Source of the DNA: Stenotrophomonas nematodicola
Lineage (GTDB): Bacteria; Pseudomonadota; Gammaproteobacteria; Xanthomonadales; Xanthomonadaceae
Length of the DNA stretch: 64,000 bases
NCBI RefSeq assembly: GCF_009467805.1
Contig: NZ_WIAY01000001.1
Coordinates: forward strand, 748,982-812,981
Reading direction: 5' to 3'
This document shows positions 6,527 to 13,847 of this stretch, in pieces. Under the pieces are notes generated by a model, which was not told where the DNA came from, ran no database searches, and worked only from the letters and a program-made list of their open reading frames with translations. Positions within the stretch are counted from its first letter, which is position 1, and the number at the start of each line of letters is the position of its first letter. A program made the position numbers and the translations under genes.

Positions 6527-8764
6527 TTACTGGCCGGGGTTCATGAAGAGGCCGCGGTAGTCGATGGCCTTGGCACCGAAGATGTGGCGGCACTTCACCT
6601 GCAGGCCGTCGACTTCGAAGCCCTGCTTGGTTTCGGTGAACACGCCCTCGTGGCCTTCGAGATAGCCGTACTCGATGGTGTCAATCACGCCCGGCTCGGC
6701 GGCGCCGTACCAGGCGGTTTCGCTGCCGTCATGCAGGCGCGGCTCCACGATGGGCGTCAGCGTCACACCCGTGACATTCAGGTCGGCACCCTTGCCCGCG
6801 ATGATCGCAGCGCTGGTCACCTTGAGCGCCACCTCTTCCAGGCCCGGCGGTACGATGAGGAACTTCGGACGCACGCTGATGTAGCGGCCATCCAAACCCT
6901 TCTGCAGGGTCATCTTCTCCCGCATCTTCGACAGCGGGTTGGGCTTGCTCCGATCCAGCGCGTCGGCCAGTGCAGCGGCAGCGCCGAGATTGCCGTGGGC
7001 AGCGTGGAACAGCGCCTTGCCGTCAGCCATATTCGGGTTGCCGGTCAGGATTGCGTAGACCAGGTCCGACTCCAGATCGGCAGCACTCGCACCGAAGGCG
7101 AACGGAATGCGGCTGAGCGCATCCAGATCATCGTTGACGATGGTTTCCCACGTGAGGGCAACGATCCGGCCGTACTTCTGGACCGCGTACTTCTCTGCGC
7201 CTTCACCGATGGTGCCCTGCTCGTACTCGCCCCCCTCCGGGACGCGCTTCAGCGACGGCGCGCCGCTCAGCTGCCCACGGGTGATTTCCTTGAAGTCCGG
7301 CAGGGTGGCCTGGCGGCTGAAAGCCACGAAGGTGCGCTGGGTACCCTCGTAGCCGGCGCGCAGGCTGCGGTTGACGACGTTGCCCAGGATCGCCGGGAAG
7401 TCGCTGGTGGACTGCAGCGCTTTGACCGCGATCTCCTGCTTGGACATCCCCTTCGGGCTGTGACCCGCACGAGCCAGCGCGTCACGCGCCATATCCTGCA
7501 GGTCCATGCCACGGAAGTTGGCGGCCGGACCGTCCAGCTTGTGCGCGGCCGGGTTGGTACGGTGCATCAGCGCGGCGATCGCACCGTCGCGGTAGGTCTT
7601 CGTTTCGTCCTCGCTGAGCTGGCCCACCGGGGCGGAGGACGGCGCACCGGCCGCCGAGGGCGTGGCAGTGCCCAGGAACGCCAGCAACTTGGTGCCGACC
7701 GCCTCGACGGTCAGATCGGTGTCGTCTTCGCAGTCGCGCTGCAGGGTAGCCAGGGCAGCCTGGTTCAGATCGGCGCGGTTCTGGAACGGCGCGAACTGCG
7801 CACGGATGGCCTCGCGGCGAGCCGCCAGTGCCTGCTTCTGTTCGGGGGTGAGCATGGTGTTGTCTCCGGAGGGATTACCGGCATCCGCCGGCGGGGTGTT
7901 CGCGGCCGGTTCGGCCGGCGGATTCGATGTGTCGTGGGGCGCATGGGCGGCGCTTGCCGCCCGCGCGATGACCGAGGCACGCGGTGCCCGCAGTGCGGCG
8001 GCGAACGACAGGTTGGCGTACTTCGCCGAGGCGCCACGCGCGGTGACACGCTGCGCCAGGGAAGCGGCAAAGGCGCGGGCCTGCTCATCCGGGTCGGCCT
8101 CTTCCTGGGCGTCGGAGTCCACCGCATCGGCGAAACCGGCCGCTACGGCTTCTTCGCCGGTGTAGTAGTGATCTTCGCCGTCCTGCAGTAGCCCAAGGAT
8201 CTCCTCCTTGGACTTGCCCGACTTCTTTACGTACGCGTCGGCCATCGAGGCGCTGAACGTATCGAGTACATCGGCGTACTGGCGCAGCTCTTTGGCGTTC
8301 CCATACACGCCTCCCCACGGCGCGTGAATCATCAAGATCGACGTGGCCGGCATGCTCACGGTGTCGCCGGCCATTGCAATCAGCGACGCACTGGACATTG
8401 CCACACCGTCGACGGTGACCGCCTTGGCCGCCTTGTGCCGCTTGAGAGCGTTGTAGATTGCCAAGCCGTCAGCAACGCTACCGCCGTAGCTGTTGATGCG
8501 CACATTGATGGTCGCGACCGTGCTGTCGAGGTCATTGAGCTGCTGGGCCACGGACTGCGCGGTAACCGATTCGGTCCACCAGCACTCACCGATGTCACCG
8601 TAGATCAGCAGCTCGTAGACACCGTCGGATTCGGCAACGGGCTGAAGCCGCATCAGCGGCTCAATCTTCGGACGCGCCGGCGCGTCGCGCGGCCCTGCCT
8701 GCGGAACAGTGGAAACGAATGCCTGGGATGCCAGGATGGCGCTGGAGAGCGGCGAGGTTTTCAT
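6527..8764 (-). CDS. ClpP-type prohead protease fused to major capsid protein
   Basis: A 745-residue fusion. Residues about 45-230 form a ClpP/S14-like protease: GGSVADGLAIYNAL, then the nucleophile region GVAMSSASLIAMAGD (Ser124) and MIHAPWGGVYG (His147), then GEEAVAAGFAD. A linker rich in Ala/Pro (about 270-303) follows. Residues from about 304 to the end are a capsid domain starting MLTPEQKQALAARREAIRAQF, with a scaffold-like helical part and the HK97-fold shell protein. The protease would process the prohead and release the shell domain. The start overlaps the portal stop (TGATG). An in-frame ATG at 7855 has a near-perfect ribosome-binding site, see findings. Fused protease-capsid proteins are known in some prophages. 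Confidence 0.88.
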   Translation of the reverse strand: MKTSPLSSAILASQAFVSTVPQAGPRDAPARPKIEPLMRLQPVAESDGVYELLIYGDIGECWWTESVTAQSVAQQLNDLDSTVATINVRINSYGGSVADGLAIYNALKRHKAAKAVTVDGVAMSSASLIAMAGDTVSMPATSILMIHAPWGGVYGNAKELRQYADVLDTFSASMADAYVKKSGKSKEEILGLLQDGEDHYYTGEEAVAAGFADAVDSDAQEEADPDEQARAFAASLAQRVTARGASAKYANLSFAAALRAPRASVIARAASAAHAPHDTSNPPAEPAANTPPADAGNPSGDNTMLTPEQKQALAARREAIRAQFAPFQNRADLNQAALATLQRDCEDDTDLTVEAVGTKLLAFLGTATPSAAGAPSSAPVGQLSEDETKTYRDGAIAALMHRTNPAAHKLDGPAANFRGMDLQDMARDALARAGHSPKGMSKQEIAVKALQSTSDFPAILGNVVNRSLRAGYEGTQRTFVAFSRQATLPDFKEITRGQLSGAPSLKRVPEGGEYEQGTIGEGAEKYAVQKYGRIVALTWETIVNDDLDALSRIPFAFGASAADLESDLVYAILTGNPNMADGKALFHAAHGNLGAAAALADALDRSKPNPLSKMREKMTLQKGLDGRYISVRPKFLIVPPGLEEVALKVTSAAIIAGKGADLNVTGVTLTPIVEPRLHDGSETAWYGAAEPGVIDTIEYGYLEGHEGVFTETKQGFEVDGLQVKCRHIFGAKAIDYRGLFMNPGQ
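7853..7870 (-). promoter_or_regulatory. Internal ribosome-binding site and ATG within the protease-capsid gene
   Basis: On the minus strand TCCGGAGACAACACC precedes an in-frame ATG (7855-7853) at codon 304, with GGAGA spaced 7 nt from the ATG. Initiation here would make a 442-residue scaffold/capsid protein without the protease, comparable to lambda Nu3 being made from inside C. Sequence is seen; use is inferred. Confidence 0.6.
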
Positions 8765-10392
8765 CAGGGGTGGTCTCCGGTACTGGTCGGGCGGGAGCGC
8801 GATGCGCGCTGCCGCTGGTTTCCGTTCTCTTCACGGCGGCCGGTATCGTCGGCATCCGGATATGTCGCCTCGCCCGTCCGGGCTTGAGTGACACCCGCAC
8901 CGCTGGTGTAGCGGGCATCGCTGTCGAACACCAAGCCGAGCTCTTCGGCCAGCTTCCGCTCGCGCGAGATTTCCTCGTAGGTGTCCTGCACGCGGCCGCC
9001 GCGCTCGGCAATGCCCTGCGTCACGGACTGCCAGCCACCGCGGGCCAGCTTCATGAGGCCGTCAGCCTCACGACCGGGATCGATCCACGGCATCTTTGGG
9101 CCACGGAAGTTCGCCTGGGCGACGGTCTCCGGCCGGATGTGCGCCGGCACCTTCAGCTGTCCAGAGGCGATGGCCATCTGTACGAATCGCTCCCAGATCG
9201 GCTGCACGAAACGGGACACGAACTGGCCGGTCATCATCCGGTACCCGTCGAATGCCTCCACCAGCTCCTGACGTTGGGCGCTGTAAGTGCCGTCGTAGTC
9301 CCCGGACATACTGGAGTAGCTGAGCTGGATGGCGCGCGACACGGCGCGCATCATCGCCATCCGGAAACGCTCCAGGGCAGTGTTCGGGCGGTTCGGGTTG
9401 ATCATCTCAATCGATTCACCCGGCAGCGTCTCAGTGAAGATGGCGCCCGCCTCCAGCAGAAAGTCCCGCTCTTCGGGCAGTTGCGGCTGGCCATCCGCCG
9501 TCTGCAACGGCGCGAACTCCATGTCCTTGTCACGCTTGATGTAAGCGGCAATACGAGCAGCGATCCGGGCGGCAACACGCTCGGATTCCTCGTAGTCCTT
9601 AATATCGATCAGGCGATCGATGGCACTGGCAAACAGGCTGATACCGCGCAGGCCAGATAGGCGCTTGCGAACCGCGAGATGCAGGAAGCGCTGAGCCGGC
9701 ACAGACTTCAGCGCTTCGATACTGCTCCAGCCGCCATTGCCGGGGTGGTTCTTGTAGACCATGAACGCAATGGGCTGCCCCCATTCATTGCGCTGGATGC
9801 CGGCGCTGATGCGCTTTTCGGCATCGTCGTACTCCAGCGGCACTACGTCGGCTTCCAACAGCTCGATGGACAGCGGCACCGCCGTCGCATGGGTGATGTA
9901 CTTTGCTGCCCCTTCCACCAACTGAGTGAACTGCTCACCGTCGCGCAGCCAGCTGCGGCAGGCAAGCTCCTGGCACTGCACCCAGCTCATCGTCCGGGTC
10001 ACGTCCGGCGAGACACACCACTGACGCCAGAGGTTCAGCAGCTGCCGCGAGAAGTCATCGTCGATGTTGTCATAGTTGCTTCCGGCCCGGCCGTCGCGCG
10101 GCGTCGGCTCAATGCTGATACCTGACGAACCGACGATATTGCGAACCAGAGTACTGAGCGCACCATCGACCAGGTCGTAGTTGCGCTCCAGATCACGGAC
10201 TGTTGCGCGCACGGTTGCAGCGTCGCGGACGACCATCCGCTCGCTGGTGCTGTTGTCCCGGCTCTTTCTGCGGCGCTTGGTCGACCGGCCACCTTCATAG
10301 GCAGCCATGACCTGGCGCGCAAACATTCGACGTGCGGCATAGCGCGGCGCGAACACCGCAATGCCACGCTCCAGTGCGTTTGGCTTAGCCAT
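8764..10392 (-). CDS. Phage portal protein, lambda type
   Basis: A 542-residue protein, from MAKPNALERGIAVFAPRYAA. The start at 10392 overlaps the gpW-like stop and is more plausible than a start 45 codons upstream inside that gene. Features fit lambda gpB-type portals: an N-terminal basic region, RNYDLVDGALSTLVRNIVGSSG, SWLRDGEQF, KSVPAQRFLHL, and the highly conserved ALERFRMAMMRAVSRAIQLSYSSM segment with GDYDGTYSAQRQELVE. The portal forms the dodecameric DNA gate at one capsid vertex and binds the terminase. The C terminus is polar and probably disordered. Confidence 0.92.
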   Translation of the reverse strand: MAKPNALERGIAVFAPRYAARRMFARQVMAAYEGGRSTKRRRKSRDNSTSERMVVRDAATVRATVRDLERNYDLVDGALSTLVRNIVGSSGISIEPTPRDGRAGSNYDNIDDDFSRQLLNLWRQWCVSPDVTRTMSWVQCQELACRSWLRDGEQFTQLVEGAAKYITHATAVPLSIELLEADVVPLEYDDAEKRISAGIQRNEWGQPIAFMVYKNHPGNGGWSSIEALKSVPAQRFLHLAVRKRLSGLRGISLFASAIDRLIDIKDYEESERVAARIAARIAAYIKRDKDMEFAPLQTADGQPQLPEERDFLLEAGAIFTETLPGESIEMINPNRPNTALERFRMAMMRAVSRAIQLSYSSMSGDYDGTYSAQRQELVEAFDGYRMMTGQFVSRFVQPIWERFVQMAIASGQLKVPAHIRPETVAQANFRGPKMPWIDPGREADGLMKLARGGWQSVTQGIAERGGRVQDTYEEISRERKLAEELGLVFDSDARYTSGAGVTQARTGEATYPDADDTGRREENGNQRQRASRSRPTSTGDHP

Positions 10393-10606
10393 TGAAAACC
10401 GCCGTCCGGTAGCGAAGGCTGCCGCCGCTACCGCCACGACCGCGCTCTGCCGCGAGCCTGGCCTCGAGCTCTCGGATAGCCTTTCGGATCTCGGCGAGCT
10501 CCGCCTCTTGCCTCTGGCGTTGATCAAAGCGCACGCTGAAGCCTGCCGTCAGAATGCGGGCTTCAGCTGCCAGGTAGGCGTCCAGTCGTTGCTGTGTGTT
10601 CGACAT
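10385..10606 (-). CDS. gpW-like head-tail connector protein
   Basis: A 73-residue protein starting MSNTQQRLDAYLAAEARIL at 10606. The layout of lambda gpW is present: a helix, a short strand pair GFSVRFDQRQRQ, a long charged helix EAELAEIRKAIRELEARLAAE, and a small Gly-rich tail. In that family the protein seals the portal and prepares it for tail joining. It overlaps the portal start. Terminase, then W, then portal is the lambda order. Confidence 0.75.
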   Translation of the reverse strand: MSNTQQRLDAYLAAEARILTAGFSVRFDQRQRQEAELAEIRKAIRELEARLAAERGRGGSGGSLRYRTAVFNG

Positions 10607-10630
10607 GGATAGGAAAGATATACATGTCAC

Positions 10631-10664
10631 AGTCCACGGTCATGGCGCGCCGTGGACTTTTTTT
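10631..10664 (+). terminator. Intrinsic terminator pointing against the lytic operon
   Basis: A 9-bp perfect stem (AGTCCACGG at 10631-10639 and CCGTGGACT at 10650-10658) is followed by seven T on the plus strand. It would stop transcription running left to right, opposite to all genes around it. On the minus strand the same sequence makes a hairpin without a T-run. It lies between the Mor-like HTH gene and the gpW-like gene. Confidence 0.6.
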
Positions 10665-10975
10665 CAGTCCGCTGCGGCTTGTCGAGAGGGATGGTGTTTG
10701 TAGGCCGCTGACCGGCTGCACCCGTGCTTTCGCATGATTTCCTGAACCGGCAATCCGCGCGCCCAATCCTCCGCCACTGCCGCACCGTTGAACTCTGCCT
10801 TGGAACGATATCGAACCCGCTTCCCGGCGAATACGTCCAACTGCACTCTCACCAGCATGTCTGCGATCTGGAGCGCGGCATGCGCAGGAATTCCTGGCTC
10901 TGCCGCCCGAATCGAGGCCACGTAGGATTCTCGTAGCTGGTCGAGCAGATCGTCGGCTTTGATGTCTTCTGCCAT
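10664..10975 (-). CDS. Small HTH protein, Mor/C activator-like
   Basis: A 103-residue protein starting MAEDIKADDLLDQLRESYVA at 10975, 7 bp after the large terminase stop. The C-terminal half GKRVRYRSKAEFNGAAVAED, then VQEIMRKHGCSRSAAYKHHP, follows the Mor transcription activator pattern: a basic strand, a helix and a helix-turn-helix. Mor/C proteins activate middle and late promoters of Mu-like phages. Its position inside the packaging/head operon is unusual for an activator. It may instead be a DNA-binding packaging accessory. The family call rests on motif resemblance only. Confidence 0.5.
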   Translation of the reverse strand: MAEDIKADDLLDQLRESYVASIRAAEPGIPAHAALQIADMLVRVQLDVFAGKRVRYRSKAEFNGAAVAEDWARGLPVQEIMRKHGCSRSAAYKHHPSRQAAAD

Positions 10976-10982
10976 CGCGACC

Positions 10983-12893
10983 TCAGTTCGACTCGGCCCA
11001 GCCGCCACGGCGGCGAGCCGGCTTGGATGTTCCACGGGAATCCGCAACTGCCGGCTTGGCAGGCACACTCGATGTTTCACGGGAATCCGAATTCGCGACG
11101 CTCGCTGCCAGGCGAGCCTCCAGCGCATCCCAGTCCGTTTTGGTGTAGCGATGCAGGCGCACCTCGGAATGGTGCGCGGCGGCATACGCGTAAACCCAGG
11201 TATCCAGCGGCTCGTTTCTCACGACGCGTTTCTCAAACCGATTCTTGACCGGGTTGTAGACCTCTGACACAAGGCCGGGATAGAACTCGGACGGCAGCTC
11301 TTCACTGAACCGAACAAGCCTTGCTTCCGCTTGCCGTTCAGCATCCGCCGCGAGCCGGCTGTAGAGATAGTGCTTGGCGGCCACCGTGCCTACGTGGTGA
11401 ATCGTGATACCCCGCTTGTCGGTCTTGTCGTTCCACGTCACATCGGCCAACTTGCCCTTGGAGAGAATCGGTGCGTTGTTGGGAACGGCGCCGAAAATGC
11501 ACATCACACGCGCTACCTTCCGCTGCCGAACGTAGTTTTTGACGGCTTCAGTGCGGTGCCCGCCTGCGTCGATTGCGACCGCCAAAGTCCGCAGCAAGAC
11601 ACCATCCTCACGTTCTATCGGACGGTTGAGCAGATCGGTAAGCGCCACCCATACCGCCTCTTCCGCAGGGTCTCCCTGCAGCTCGACGTAATCCAGCGTC
11701 CAAGCCGTCATTCCCCTGCCCCAGCCGATCATATGGACGGCGAGACGGCCGTCTTGGGTATCCACGCCGACAGTGATAGCAAGAACCCCGCGCGGCGCAT
11801 GCCGAAGCCTGTACGGCTCGGCGCGGTCGGCGATGACGTTGTGCTTGACCGACCGCATCTTCGGGTCTTCCCACGTCTCGGCCAGTCGGTCGTTGATGAA
11901 GGTCTTCAGCGCCGCCGGATCGTTCTGCGCATCGAGCCACTCGCGCACCAGGTCAACCCAGCGCGGGCCCAGCCCGAACTGATAGTAGAGACAGTTGATG
12001 TGGTAGCCGCGGATGGGCGAGTCAGGATTTGCAGCGACCCACCGGCCGGCGGCGATCATGTCCGTTTTGTGATGCTCTTCGATGCAGGCGCCGCACTCGC
12101 TGCACCCATACCACGCATGCTTGGCGTCGGGCGACCAGTGCAAACCGCTCCACTGCAGGTGCTGGAAATGACCGCAGTGCGGGCAAGGCACGTGGTATCG
12201 GCGCTGGTCCGACTTCTCGAACAGCCTGTCGATTCGGCTGAGCCCCGCGATGCCCGGGGTACTGATGTACAGGCGTTTGTATGTGGTGGGGAAAGACGAC
12301 GTGCGGCCGTCCAGCATCTTGACTGGGTCGTCGCCCGTCAGCAGCACCTGCGGCGCCTCGTCGATTTCGTCCACCACCAGGTTCTTCACGGTCGTGGATT
12401 TCAGGCGCTGGGGGCTACCCATGTGCTCGACGTACAACTGCCCGCCGGCGAAGTCTTTAAACGTACGCTGGTTCGAGCTGTCCCGGCTGGCGGTGCTGCT
12501 CAGCGCTTTGCGCACCGCCTGGCACACCTCGATCATCGGATTGAGCTTCTGGTTCACCCACTTGTTCATGGATGCCTCGCCCGGCAGCGCGTACATGATC
12601 GGCGCAGGGGCGTAGTCCATCCAGTACGCGATAGAGTTGGTTGCCACCTGGCTCTTGCCGAACTGGATGGGGAACTTGCAGGCTTGATCATGGACCGGGC
12701 TCCGCGCGGACATGTTGTCCATCGGCTCCCGAAGCGGCGGGTTACGGTCGGTCACCCACCTTCCGGGCTTGCTGCTGCCCTTGCTAGAGAGGCGCATGTG
12801 TTCGTCGCACCACTGAGAGACTGTCAGCGGCCGCCGCGGCTGAAGCGCCCGCGCGAGGACGGTAGCCAACCGCTGTGCGACGGACCCGGTCAT
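10983..12893 (-). CDS. Terminase large subunit, GpA family
   Basis: A 636-residue packaging motor. The ATPase region shows a degenerate Walker A (FPIQFGKSQVATNS), Walker B with glutamate (VVDEIDEAP) and the SPQRLKSTTVKNLVVD strand. A four-cysteine zinc ribbon (CPHCGHFQH...CSECGAC) lies near residues 235-270, and the C-terminal nuclease domain has GVDTQDGRLAVHMIGWGRG. These features are typical of the lambda gpA group. The start ATG overlaps the small-subunit stop (ATGA). The enzyme cuts concatemers and pumps DNA into the prohead. Confidence 0.93.
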   Translation of the reverse strand: MTGSVAQRLATVLARALQPRRPLTVSQWCDEHMRLSSKGSSKPGRWVTDRNPPLREPMDNMSARSPVHDQACKFPIQFGKSQVATNSIAYWMDYAPAPIMYALPGEASMNKWVNQKLNPMIEVCQAVRKALSSTASRDSSNQRTFKDFAGGQLYVEHMGSPQRLKSTTVKNLVVDEIDEAPQVLLTGDDPVKMLDGRTSSFPTTYKRLYISTPGIAGLSRIDRLFEKSDQRRYHVPCPHCGHFQHLQWSGLHWSPDAKHAWYGCSECGACIEEHHKTDMIAAGRWVAANPDSPIRGYHINCLYYQFGLGPRWVDLVREWLDAQNDPAALKTFINDRLAETWEDPKMRSVKHNVIADRAEPYRLRHAPRGVLAITVGVDTQDGRLAVHMIGWGRGMTAWTLDYVELQGDPAEEAVWVALTDLLNRPIEREDGVLLRTLAVAIDAGGHRTEAVKNYVRQRKVARVMCIFGAVPNNAPILSKGKLADVTWNDKTDKRGITIHHVGTVAAKHYLYSRLAADAERQAEARLVRFSEELPSEFYPGLVSEVYNPVKNRFEKRVVRNEPLDTWVYAYAAAHHSEVRLHRYTKTDWDALEARLAASVANSDSRETSSVPAKPAVADSRGTSKPARRRGGWAESN

Positions 12894-13507
12894 TCAGCCA
12901 CCGCAACGGCCGCAACTCTGAAGCCCCGGCTCATCTCTTCCAACGCGTGACTCACCTCATTCCAGACCAGCTCGCGGCAACGCGATTCGTCGGTGGTGGC
13001 CGCCAGCTGCGGGGCAAGTGTGTCGGCCATGCGCTCCAGCTCAACTCGGATCGCTGTCGCCGCCTCGGCCAGTACGTGCTCAACCTGGCCTGCGTCAAGC
13101 AGCTTGCCCATGCTGACCTCGTAGTCCCTCGCTGCCGCCTTGGCGTCGATCTCAGCCTTGTCTGCCAGCGCCTTGGCCTTTCGCTTCGCGTCGGGTGTCG
13201 CTGGTGCGGCGCTGCCCCCGCCACCATCCTGCTCGCCGTCGGCATCCTCCTCATCCCCATCCTCCACGTCCACCGCTCCGCCCAGCGCCGCCCCACGCGC
13301 CTGCGCATGTCGGGCCGCGACGGCGGCATAGCTAGGGTCCCTGGTCTGTCCGTACAGCGCCAGGGAGGCGTCGCGCAGGTAGCCCTTTCCTTCGCTCACC
13401 GGCACCAGGCGCCCTTTCTTGTTGAGCTCCACGATGTAGGAAGGGCGGCAGCCGATCAGCGCCGCCAGTTCCTTGCCAGATACCGTCACATCGTCCTCAA
13501 AAGCCAT
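12890..13507 (-). CDS. Terminase small subunit, Nu1-like
   Basis: A 205-residue protein starting MAFEDDVTVSGKELAALIG. The N terminus is a winged-helix/MerR-like DNA-binding domain (SGKELAALIGCRPSYIVELNKKGRL), as in lambda Nu1. It continues through an Ala/Gly-rich linker and a helical region (KRKAKALADKAEIDAKAA...YEVSMGKLLDA) of the Nu1/DUF1441 type that contacts the large subunit. It overlaps the large-subunit gene (ATGA). It recognises the packaging site, which is probably nearby and could include the repeat-rich stretch just upstream. Confidence 0.85.
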   Translation of the reverse strand: MAFEDDVTVSGKELAALIGCRPSYIVELNKKGRLVPVSEGKGYLRDASLALYGQTRDPSYAAVAARHAQARGAALGGAVDVEDGDEEDADGEQDGGGGSAAPATPDAKRKAKALADKAEIDAKAAARDYEVSMGKLLDAGQVEHVLAEAATAIRVELERMADTLAPQLAATTDESRCRELVWNEVSHALEEMSRGFRVAAVAVAE

Positions 13508-13847
13508 ACAGGTCCACTTCCTTCTTTTCTTTCAAACAGGCAATGACGGAAGAAAACGCGCGCGCGAGCAGCCGTGCGGGATGTGCGGTGTAGCGTGCGG
13601 CCGTAGAAATGCTCGAAACCCAAGCGCTGCAAGCGATGTGCGGGACGTGCGGGATGTGCGGGAGCCTATACGCGCGTGGAGTCACCGAGGCGCCGTTGAT
13701 ATGCACATCACTTCGCCCGCGCCCGCGCCCACGTGAGGCAGCTATCCCGCACATCCCGCACACGCCTGCTGCCCGTAGGGCGAACGCCCGCACCATGTCC
13801 CGCACTTGTCCCCGCACGTCCCGCACACGAGCGGCCGCAGTGTTCAT
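13497..13847 (-). CDS. Doubtful ORF over the iteron region
   Basis: An open frame of 116 codons whose ATG overlaps the primase stop (ATGA) and whose end overlaps the small terminase start. This is compatible with the compact operon. Its residues are strongly shaped by the underlying 9-bp repeats, giving RDVRGQVRDMVR, VCGMCG and HIPHVPHI. No family is recognised. It may be a real but low-complexity gene or merely a frame left open in repeats. Confidence 0.3.
   Translation of the reverse strand: MNTAAARVRDVRGQVRDMVRAFALRAAGVCGMCGIAASRGRGRGRSDVHINGASVTPRAYRLPHIPHVPHIACSAWVSSISTAARYTAHPARLLARAFSSVIACLKEKKEVDLYGF
13574..13826. repeat. Cluster of 9-bp iterons GTGCGGGAY, possible replication origin
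   Basis: Four copies read in the plus sense (13574, 13638, 13647, 13656; the last three are back to back, the last with a final G). At least four read in the minus sense (13744-13752, 13753-13761, 13797-13805, 13818-13826), plus one with an extra C at 13808-13817. The two groups face each other, so the area can fold into a large imperfect hairpin. It lies immediately downstream of the primase-helicase gene, as origins often do in phages with P4-type replication proteins, and upstream of terminase, where a cos/pac site could be. The repeats are seen; the role is inferred. Apart from the doubtful ORF, nothing else is seen in this 336-bp stretch. Confidence 0.6.

Noticed and set aside
6515..8191. 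558-codon plus-strand frame
   Set aside because: Shadow of the protease-capsid fusion gene, no recognisable motif.
13574..13826. Repeat cluster considered as CRISPR array
   Set aside because: Units are 9 bp, partly contiguous and in both orientations, with no regular spacers and no cas genes.
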